DNA of 32,877 nucleotides. Source: Aeriscardovia aeriphila. GTDB lineage: Bacteria > Actinomycetota > Actinomycetes > Actinomycetales > Bifidobacteriaceae. Position 1 is the stretch's first letter. Each line of letters starts with the position of its first letter. The position numbers and the translations under genes were made by a program. The DNA is taken from positions 1-32,877 of the forward strand of contig CASERW010000033.1 of the NCBI GenBank assembly GCA_949290445.1. The letters are read 5' to 3'. Shown in pieces: positions 25,540 through 31,771 of this stretch. Below the pieces are notes generated by a model. The model made no database searches. It was not told where the DNA came from and saw nothing but the letters and a program-made list of their open reading frames with translations.

Positions 25540-25557
25540 AGCCCATTGTAATGGGCT
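25540..25557. promoter_or_regulatory. Palindrome in the CHAP-gene leader
   Basis: AGCCCATT-GT-AATGGGCT is an 8-bp perfect inverted repeat around 2 nt, 49 bp upstream of the CHAP start. No T tract follows on the minus strand, so an operator or RNA stem is more likely than a terminator. Confidence 0.4.
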
Positions 25558-25622
25558 TTGCTGGGAAAATTTATGCAGTTGGCAGATTTTCCCCTACCTC
25601 TTTTTAATAATGCGTTCAAAAC

Positions 25623-25669
25623 TCTCACCAGCACTGATAATCTGGGAAAACTCTCAGAAACTGGTGAGA
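25623..25669 (-). terminator. Probable ftsX terminator hairpin enclosing a CTGATAATCT word
   Basis: TCTCACCAG (25623-25631) pairs with CTGGTGAGA (25661-25669), a 9-bp stem with a 29-nt loop. On the minus strand it is followed by GTTTT. It lies just past the ftsX stop. The exact word CTGATAATCT is inside the loop at 25634-25643 (plus strand). Confidence 0.5.
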
Positions 25670-25679
25670 AAAAGCTGGC

Positions 25680-26597
25680 TTAAACCTTGAGGTAACGGCG
25701 CAGGGAAATAGCCGAGGCACTTGCCGAGATTGCCACTGCCAAAATAATCAGCACCGGAGAGATCAAAGCCACGTTCCTCAAATCAATGAAGTTCAACCAC
25801 ATTACATTCTGAGCAAGCCAGTCGGTGACGAACACCTTGACCAGCGTCGCCAAAGCAGCACACGCCAACAGCGAGCCCAACAGTGCAGCAAAGCCCGACT
25901 CAAAGATGAATGGCAGGCGAATCGTCGAGTTGCTGGCACCGACCAGCCTCTCGATTTGAGTTTGCTCACGACGGTTGGCAGCCGAAAGGCGAATCGTCGT
26001 ACCGGTCAGCAAGATTGCCACGACGACCATCACCACAGCCAGAACAACGGTAACCACCGTGGCAGAGTCGAGCACAGCGAAGACCGGCTCGAAAATCTGG
26101 CGCTGATCGACAACTTCTTCCACGCCATCGCGGCCAGAGAGAACCTGCGCAACTTCTTGGTACTTCGAGGCATCCTTGAGCTTGATGCGCAAGCTATCCT
26201 GCATGTCGTTCGCAGTCAGTGTACGGCCTTGGTACACGCCGCCAGGGTACTGCTTGACGAAAGTCTGCTTGAAGAACTGTTCGCGGGAGACGTAGGTAAC
26301 CTTTTGAACGCTCTTCGCCAGCTGGTTGTGAATCGTGGTGATAATCTGGGCGGTTTCCTCTTGAGTAGGAGCCTTACCCGAGGAGCAGGTAGGAGCCGTC
26401 GACGTGCCGTCTGGGCAGAGGTAAACGACGACCTCAACGCGGTCATACCATTGGGCTTGAGCCTTGTTGACTTGCACCTGCAGCAGGGCCGAGGCGCCGA
26501 TGAAGACGAAGGAAATGAAAGTCACCAACGTCACCGAAATGAGCATCGAAAGGTTTCGCTTGATGGAGGTGAATGTTTCCGAGAGGATGAATCGCAT
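25680..26597 (-). CDS. ftsX: Cell division protein FtsX
   Basis: A 305-residue permease-like subunit of the FtsEX complex. It has an N-terminal amphipathic segment and TM1 (ISVTLVTFISFVFIG), an extracellular domain of about 140 residues with KVTYVSREQFFKQ, then three C-terminal membrane segments (VVTVVLAVVMVVVAILL, a Phe/Leu/Ala-rich one, and VALISPVLIILAVAISA), the usual FtsX topology. The extracellular loop is where peptidoglycan hydrolases dock in other bacteria. It includes two cysteines (CPDGTS and PTCSS) that might form a disulfide. Start ATG 26597 overlaps the ftsE stop by one base, indicating translational coupling. Confidence 0.96.
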   Translation of the reverse strand: MRFILSETFTSIKRNLSMLISVTLVTFISFVFIGASALLQVQVNKAQAQWYDRVEVVVYLCPDGTSTAPTCSSGKAPTQEETAQIITTIHNQLAKSVQKVTYVSREQFFKQTFVKQYPGGVYQGRTLTANDMQDSLRIKLKDASKYQEVAQVLSGRDGVEEVVDQRQIFEPVFAVLDSATVVTVVLAVVMVVVAILLTGTTIRLSAANRREQTQIERLVGASNSTIRLPFIFESGFAALLGSLLACAALATLVKVFVTDWLAQNVMWLNFIDLRNVALISPVLIILAVAISASASAISLRRYLKV

Positions 26598-27913
26598 TAC
26601 TTGTCCTCCTTATCGTCCGAGCCATCGTTCACGCCATCGTTCAAGCCCATTCCCCAGGTCATGGTGTCCTCGGCAGACTGGAACACTTCGCCATAGCGAC
26701 CGGTGTGGCCAGACCTCAAGTTGCGCGCAAGCTCAGTGATAGTGTCGGGAGCTGCGGGTGGGTTGAGTGGCTTCGATGCTTCAGCTTGATTGGCTTGCTG
26801 AGAGGCATCCTGAGAAGTTGCCTTTGAAGTTTGCTCAGAGGCCTCCTCAGAAGCTTGTTCAGTCTTGGCCTGAGCTTGAGCTTGTTCAACCTGAGCTTGA
26901 GCTTGTTCGCCGGAGGCTACATCTTGCTCGCCCGTAGCTGGAGTCTCAGCGCCCGTAGCTGCAGCGTGCACCACGGCCTGCTCCCCTGTCGGGTTAGAGA
27001 CTTGAGAGGCTTGAGAGCCTTGAGCGTTCTGAGAGTCAGCCTCAGACAAGCTCGGTGGCTCGCTCTCGCTGGTAACTGCAGGCTTGGTGAGGGAAGCTTG
27101 CACGTTGCGCACAAGATTATCAGCGCCGCGACTCACGCTTACACTGCCACTGACACTCGCACCGCGACTCACACCAGCACCTCGGCGCACACCCACGTTG
27201 TGGTGGTCCGGGTTGTACAGCGAGGAATCGTAGCGGCCATGCTCCTCATCGCGCACGATCTTGCCCAAATGAACTTCCACCACGCGCTTGCGCATGGAGT
27301 TGACGATCTCCTCATTATGGGTAGCCATCACAATCGTCGTGTTCGACGTACGGTTGATGGTATCCAAAACCTGCATAATTCCCACCGAAGTGGACGGGTC
27401 TAGGTTACCCGTAGGCTCGTCGGCCAGAAGAATCTGAGGGTGGTTCACATAGGCGCGGGCGATAGCCACACGCTGCGCCTCACCACCGGAAAGCTCGTGA
27501 GGAAGACGATCTTCCATTCCTGTTAATCCGACCATTTCGAGTGCCTGCGGCACCAAAGAGCGGATTACTGAGCGGCGAGCGCCAATAACTTGGAGGGCGA
27601 AGGCGACATTTTCCCACACCGTCTTGCCTGCCAGAAGCTTGTAATCTTGGAAAACAAAGCCCAAGTTACGTCGGTACTTAGGCACTAGGCGGTTCGGAAT
27701 GCGCCTGAGGTCAGTACCGGCCACATGAATTTCGCCTTCATTCGCTTCTTGTTCATGCAGCAACAGTTGGAGAAGAGTCGTCTTTCCGGAGCCGGAAGCT
27801 CCCACCAGAAAGACGAACTCTCCTCTTTCGATTGTCAAATTCACATGGCTCAACGCCGGACGCGCACCAGCTTGGTACACTTTCGTGACGTCGTGCAAGG
27901 AAATCATCGCCAT
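26597..27913 (-). CDS. ftsE: Cell division ATP-binding protein FtsE with long C-terminal tail
   Basis: A 438-residue protein, against about 230 for typical FtsE. The ABC ATPase part (1-225) is complete: Walker A GASGSGKT, Q-loop FVFQDYK, signature LSGGEAQR, Walker B ILLADEPTG, H-loop ATHNEE. The rest is low complexity: a Ser/Gly/Arg-Val stretch, then a Gln/Ala/Glu-rich part containing a 7-residue repeat (EQAQAQ), and an acidic end with a duplicated NDG. A conserved-looking short segment, TITELARNLRSGHTGRYGE, lies near the end. FtsE energises FtsX to control cell-wall hydrolysis at division. Start ATG 27913, with GAGGA about 12 nt upstream. It lies downstream of prfB with a 117-bp gap. Confidence 0.95.
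   Translation of the reverse strand: MAMISLHDVTKVYQAGARPALSHVNLTIERGEFVFLVGASGSGKTTLLQLLLHEQEANEGEIHVAGTDLRRIPNRLVPKYRRNLGFVFQDYKLLAGKTVWENVAFALQVIGARRSVIRSLVPQALEMVGLTGMEDRLPHELSGGEAQRVAIARAYVNHPQILLADEPTGNLDPSTSVGIMQVLDTINRTSNTTIVMATHNEEIVNSMRKRVVEVHLGKIVRDEEHGRYDSSLYNPDHHNVGVRRGAGVSRGASVSGSVSVSRGADNLVRNVQASLTKPAVTSESEPPSLSEADSQNAQGSQASQVSNPTGEQAVVHAAATGAETPATGEQDVASGEQAQAQVEQAQAQAKTEQASEEASEQTSKATSQDASQQANQAEASKPLNPPAAPDTITELARNLRSGHTGRYGEVFQSAEDTMTWGMGLNDGVNDGSDDKEDK
26621..26643 (-). repeat. 12-bp-period in-frame duplication near the ftsE 3' end
   Basis: GCCATCGTTCA occurs at 26621-26631 and 26633-26643. It encodes the tandem NDGV/NDGS in the acidic tail of FtsE. The period is a multiple of three, so the frame is kept. 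Confidence 0.8.
26869..26908 (-). repeat. 21-bp in-frame tandem repeat in the ftsE tail
   Basis: A 19-bp identical core recurs with a 21-bp period (26869-26887 and 26890-26908). It encodes EQAQAQ twice in the Gln/Ala-rich tail. Confidence 0.85.
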
Positions 27914-28030
27914 TTGCTTCTCATTCCTCTTGGCTTACTCGTACCAGTGCTAGCACACGTTTCTGGAAACGAGACCGTAAAATCCCGTTTCTCAGCTAGT
28001 GGCGTGCGAATTGAGTGCGTCGTGAGCAGT

Positions 28031-29208
28031 TCACTCCTGCTCTTGTGCTTCTTCCTTCATCTTTTCTTGATGCCTCCAACGGATGCCCGCGTCAATAAAG
28101 GCATCGATATCTCCGTCGAAAACGGCAGCAGTGTTGGAAGTTTCATAACCGGTGCGCAAGTCCTTCACCATCTGGTAAGGGTGCAGAACGTAAGAGCGCA
28201 TCTGGTCACCCCCACCATCTGGTAAGGGTGCAGAACGTAAGAGCGCATCTGGTCACCCCAGCTGGCCTTAATGTCGCCAGCGAGCTCCTTACGCTGCTTG
28301 CGCTCCTCTTCACGCTTGAGCACGAGAAGGCGCGACTCCAGAATCTGCATTGCTGCAGCACGGTTCTGAATCTGAGAGCGCTCATCCTGCATGCTCACCA
28401 CGATGCCGGTTGGCAAGTGGGTGATGCGCACTGCAGAATAGGTCGTGTTCACACCCTGACCACCAGGGCCGGATGCCTGGAAGGTGTCGACACGAATATC
28501 CTTATCCGGAATCTCAATATGGTCGGTTGCTGCAACTAGAGGGATCACCTCAACAGCTGCGAATGAGGTTTGGCGGCGACCCTGATTATCAAACGGGCTG
28601 ATGCGCACCAAACGATGCGTTCCGCCTTCTACCGACAGCTTTCCGTAAGCATACGGCTCGTTGACTTGGAAGGTGCACGACTTAATGCCGCCCTCTTCGG
28701 AGTAGGAGGTGTCGAGAACCTTCGTCTTCACACCGTGGCGCTCAGCCCAGCGCAGGTACATACGCTCGAGCATTTGCGCGAAATCGGTAGCATCCACACC
28801 GCCAGCACCCGAGCGAATCGTCACCACAGCTTGGCGCTCATCATATTCACCATCGAGCAGGGTGTTAATCTCCATCTCTGCCAAATCTTGACGAATTTGT
28901 GCAAGATCTTCGCTGGCTTGCTTCACCGAATCCGGGTCGTCCAAGTCATGGCCAAGCTGGTCGAGGGTTTCCACGTCGTCGAGGCGCTGGGCCATTTCGG
29001 TGACGCGGCGCAATTGAGCTTGTGCGGCAGAAAGCTGAGAGGTCACCTCTTGCGCATGGTCCTGATCGTTCCACAGGTCAGGCGCTGCAGCCTGCTGGGA
29101 GAGCTCAGCTACGCGAGCCTTAAGCTTTTCTGGGTTCAGCGCGTCAGAAATCGTTTGGAAAGTTTGGCGTGCTGCTGCCAGTTCGGTGGCGAAATCGAAT
29201 TCTGCCAC
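28031..29208 (-). CDS. prfB: Peptide chain release factor 2, C-terminus frameshifted by a 47-bp duplication
   Basis: Starts at GTG 29208 with AAAGGA about 8 nt upstream. RF2 markers are the stop-codon recognition tripeptide SPF ([10 protein letters not shown]) and the catalytic GGQ in [10 protein letters not shown]. After HPYQMV the frame leaves the normal sequence and ends at a TGA (28165) because a 47-bp segment is present twice (28166-28212, 28213-28259). Removing one copy gives one frame of 376 residues with the expected RF2 ending ([20 protein letters not shown] and on to a TGA at 28031). As written the protein lacks about the last 60 residues and ends in 16 aberrant ones. RF2 is essential for UGA termination, so an assembly error or a mixed population is likely. 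No programmed frameshift site is seen near codon 26. Confidence 0.92.
28166..28259 (-). repeat. 47-bp perfect tandem duplication in prfB
   Basis: Bases 28166-28212 are repeated exactly at 28213-28259. The unit begins CACCATCTGG and ends TGGTCACCCC. 47 is not a multiple of three, so it breaks the frame. Confidence 0.98.
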
Positions 29209-29313
29209 GTCTCATCCTTTCGCTGGTGTCACTTCACAATTTCTCAAGATTGTCAGTAACGTCTATTCTTCGTCTCTATACTTCTCAACTTCTCGCAGCG
29301 CAGGCAAGCGCAA

Positions 29314-30090
29314 TCAGTCGCGTGCGGTGAGAATAATTGGCTCGCCCTCCGTAATGGCAATGGTGTGCTCGCTATGAGCACCGTTGGAACCATCCAGCGA
29401 GCGGATCGTCCAACCGTCGCTCTCATCCTGGTAAATTTCGTCCGTACCCTTCATCAGCCATGGCTCAATGGCGATCACCAGGCCTGGGCGCAGGCGGAAA
29501 CCGCGGCCCTCACGCCCGTTGTTAGCAACAAATGGATCACCATGCATCACATGGCCCACACCGTGACCGCCAAACTCCATATTCACCAGATAGCCGTAGG
29601 AGTGTGCAACCTCACCGATGGCGTGAGAGATATCGCCAATGTGGTTGCCCGAATGTGCTTGAGCAATACCAGCTTGGAGAGCTTCCTCCGTCGCCTTGAT
29701 CAAGCGCAAGTCCTCCGGGTCAGCATCCTTACCCACCACGAAGCTGATTGCGGAGTCACCCACCCAGCCGTCAACACTCAAAGCCAAGTCAAGGCTGAGC
29801 AAATCGCCATCCTTGAGCTTGTAATCGTAAGGCTTTCCGTGCAAAACAGCGTCGTTGACGGAGGTGCAAATATAGTGGCCGAACGGGCCGGTACCGAAGT
29901 CAGGAGCATAGTTGACGTAGGGGCTGGCCGCATTTTCGCGGCTTTCCACCTGCTGATGCACATATTCATCAATGTCGAGCAGGTTGGTTCCTGGCTTCAC
30001 TGTTTCACGCAAATGCTTGAGGATCTGGCCAACGAGCTTTCCTGCTGGTCGCATTTCCTTCACTTCTTGAGCACTCTTAATCTCGATCAT
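29314..30090 (-). CDS. map: Methionine aminopeptidase, type I
   Basis: A 258-residue metallopeptidase that removes the initiator methionine. Visible ligands and pocket: GHYICTSVNDAVLHG, the Asp pair in LSLDLALSVDGWVGDSA, His in GGHGVGHVMHGDP, Glu in AIEPWLM, and HSEHTIAITEGEP at the end. ATG 30090 is preferred, with AAAGGA about 6 nt upstream; an in-frame upstream start at 30105 overlaps that site. It lies just behind the tRNA-Ser terminator, so it has its own promoter, perhaps the CTGATAATCT word at 30156-30165. An Asn-Gly-Arg-Glu-rich loop (FVANNGREGRG) is normal for the actinobacterial form. Confidence 0.95.
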   Translation of the reverse strand: MIEIKSAQEVKEMRPAGKLVGQILKHLRETVKPGTNLLDIDEYVHQQVESRENAASPYVNYAPDFGTGPFGHYICTSVNDAVLHGKPYDYKLKDGDLLSLDLALSVDGWVGDSAISFVVGKDADPEDLRLIKATEEALQAGIAQAHSGNHIGDISHAIGEVAHSYGYLVNMEFGGHGVGHVMHGDPFVANNGREGRGFRLRPGLVIAIEPWLMKGTDEIYQDESDGWTIRSLDGSNGAHSEHTIAITEGEPIILTARD

Positions 30091-30155
30091 GGCAGTCCTT
30101 TCCACATGCTATTGAACCAGCTCAAGCAGACACTTAGCCCAATTTCAGCTCGCCA

Positions 30156-30165
30156 AGATTATCAG
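30156..30165 (-). promoter_or_regulatory. CTGATAATCT motif upstream of map
   Basis: An exact copy on the minus strand, 66 bp before the map start and only 5 bp past the tRNA-Ser terminator's T tract. GATAAT is a -10 candidate, though a -35 would fall inside the terminator stem and none is recognisable. Confidence 0.4.
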
Positions 30166-30170
30166 AAACG

Positions 30171-30198
30171 AAAAAAGGCACAGCGCGAACGCTGTGCC
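30171..30198 (-). terminator. Rho-independent terminator of tRNA-Ser
   Basis: GGCACAGCG-TTCG-CGCTGTGCC is a 9-bp perfect stem with a TTCG tetraloop, followed by six T on the minus strand. It is 24 nt past the tRNA 3' end. A short GCTAGC-type stem at 30201-30216 lies between. Confidence 0.95.
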
Positions 30199-30221
30199 TT
30201 CGCTAGCAAAGCTAGCTTCTG

Positions 30222-30304
30222 CGGGCAGGGCGGGATTCGAACCCGCGGACCCGAAAGTCAGCAGTTTTCAAGACTGTCTCCTTCGACCGCTCGGACACCT
30301 GCCC
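30222..30304 (-). tRNA. tRNA-Ser (anticodon UGA)
   Basis: An 83-nt tRNA with a long variable arm. Acceptor GGGCAGG pairs with CCTGCCC, discriminator G. The anticodon loop CTTGAAA gives anticodon TGA. The T arm is GCGGG-TTCGAAT-CCCGC. CCA is not encoded. It is downstream of serS on the same strand, so seryl-tRNA synthetase and its substrate are neighbours. Confidence 0.97.
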
Positions 30305-30325
30305 AAGTGCTTAAGCACCGCTAAC

Positions 30326-30331
30326 AGTATA
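30326..30331 (-). promoter_or_regulatory. Candidate -10 box of tRNA-Ser
   Basis: TATACT on the minus strand, 21 bp before the tRNA 5' end, with a GTGCTTAAGCAC palindrome (30307-30318) between. No good -35 box is seen. A GTGATAATCT near-copy of the recurrent word lies further upstream at 30355-30364 (plus orientation). Confidence 0.4.
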
Positions 30332-30399
30332 CAAGCATGCACGATTAACACGCAGTGATAATCTCAAGCAATACTGAAGGCGCCTAAGCAAGCGCAAAC

Positions 30400-31692
30400 T
30401 CAGGCAGTGAGCTTACGAGTAGAAGGCTTGATAACCTCCTGCCCACCCATGTACGGGCGCATCGCCTCAGGAATGACGATGGAGCCATCAGCCTGCTGGT
30501 GGTTCTCCAAAATGGCGACCAGCCAGCGAGTCGTAGCCAAAGTGCCATTCAAAGTAGCGCACGAAGCAGTGCTACCATCCTCAGTACGGTAACGAATGTT
30601 CAAACGACGAGCCTGGTACTCCGCGCAATTCGAAGTCGACGTGAGCTCACGGTAACGGCCCTGAGTAGGAACCCAAGCCTCGTTATCGAACTTACGGGCA
30701 GCAGAAGCACCCAAATCACCAGCAGCAGTATCGATGGTGCGGAATGGAACTTCCATCTTATTGAGCATGTCCCATTCCATGTGCAGCAGCTGCTGATGCA
30801 TGTCGCGAGCCTCTTCAGGCTTGCAGTAGACGAACATCTCCACCTTGTTGAACTGGTGGACGCGGATGATGCCGTGGGTATCCTTACCAGCAGCACCAGC
30901 CTCGCGACGGTAGCAGGAAGACCAGCCACAGTACTTGATTGGGCCGTCAGCCAGGTTGAGAATCTCGTTCTCATGCATACCAGCCAAAGCAACCTCAGAG
31001 GTGCCCACCAGGTACTGGTCATCAGGCTCGCGCAGGCGGTAAATCTCGTCCGCATGAGCATTCAAGAAGCCAGTTCCTCCCATCACTTCTGGACGAACCA
31101 GCGTCGGAGTGATGACGTTTTGGAAGCCATGTTCGCGAGCGAGGTCGAATGCCATGGTGAGCATGGCGATCTCCATGCGGGCAACGTCATTCTTCAAGAA
31201 GTAGAAGCGAGAACCACCTACCTTGGCGCCACGCTGCACGTCGATGCCGTCGACGAGCTCGCCCAGCTCCAAGTGGTCCTTTGGCTCGAAGCCTTCAGCC
31301 TTGAAGTCACGAATAGTGCCCGTCTTCTGCACGACGACGTAATCGTCCTCGCCGCCTTCAGGAGCTTCTGGCTCAACAATATTCGAGAGCTTCCAAGCTG
31401 CAGCGTGGTAATCTGCATAAGCCTTGTCAGAATCAGCCTTAAGCTTCTCCACCTTGTCGGAGAAAGCCTTGACTTCGGCCAGAACTTCAGCCTTCTTGTC
31501 CTTCGGGGCAGCAGCAACCTTCTTGCCCATGCTCTTCTGCTCAGCGCGAGCGTCTTCGAACTTCTTCAAAGACTCACGGCGCAAAGTATCGAGAGCCAAC
31601 ACCTCATCAACGAGCTCAACGGACTCGCCACGCTTACGCTGAGATTCGCGGACAACATCCGGATTCTCACGAATAAAGTTAATGTCAAGCAT
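30400..31692 (-). CDS. serS: Serine--tRNA ligase
   Basis: A 430-residue class II synthetase. It starts MLDINFIRENPDVVRES at ATG 31692 and has a coiled-coil tRNA-binding arm at about 30-110. The core has TSEVALAGMHENE, motif 2 SSCYRREAGAAGKDTHGIIR, TSTSNCAEYQARRLNIRYR and motif 3 LNGTLATTRW. It charges tRNA-Ser with serine. The longer open frame upstream to 31857 overlaps the divergent lipid kinase gene and carries no family sequence, so it is rejected. No strong binding site precedes the ATG. tRNA-Ser(UGA) follows 95 bp downstream. Confidence 0.96.
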   Translation of the reverse strand: MLDINFIRENPDVVRESQRKRGESVELVDEVLALDTLRRESLKKFEDARAEQKSMGKKVAAAPKDKKAEVLAEVKAFSDKVEKLKADSDKAYADYHAAAWKLSNIVEPEAPEGGEDDYVVVQKTGTIRDFKAEGFEPKDHLELGELVDGIDVQRGAKVGGSRFYFLKNDVARMEIAMLTMAFDLAREHGFQNVITPTLVRPEVMGGTGFLNAHADEIYRLREPDDQYLVGTSEVALAGMHENEILNLADGPIKYCGWSSCYRREAGAAGKDTHGIIRVHQFNKVEMFVYCKPEEARDMHQQLLHMEWDMLNKMEVPFRTIDTAAGDLGASAARKFDNEAWVPTQGRYRELTSTSNCAEYQARRLNIRYRTEDGSTASCATLNGTLATTRWLVAILENHQQADGSIVIPEAMRPYMGGQEVIKPSTRKLTA

Positions 31693-31771
31693 GGCTCTAG
31701 AGTAACGCTCAAAGCTGACAGGACAACACGGCAAGCTGTGTAAATTCACGCCTTTCGCCATACTTGTGTAT

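Noticed and set aside
28165-28230. Programmed frameshifting as the reason for the broken prfB
   Set aside because: The known RF2 frameshift site is near codon 26 and the start region here reads in frame. The break coincides exactly with a 47-bp perfect duplication near the 3' end.
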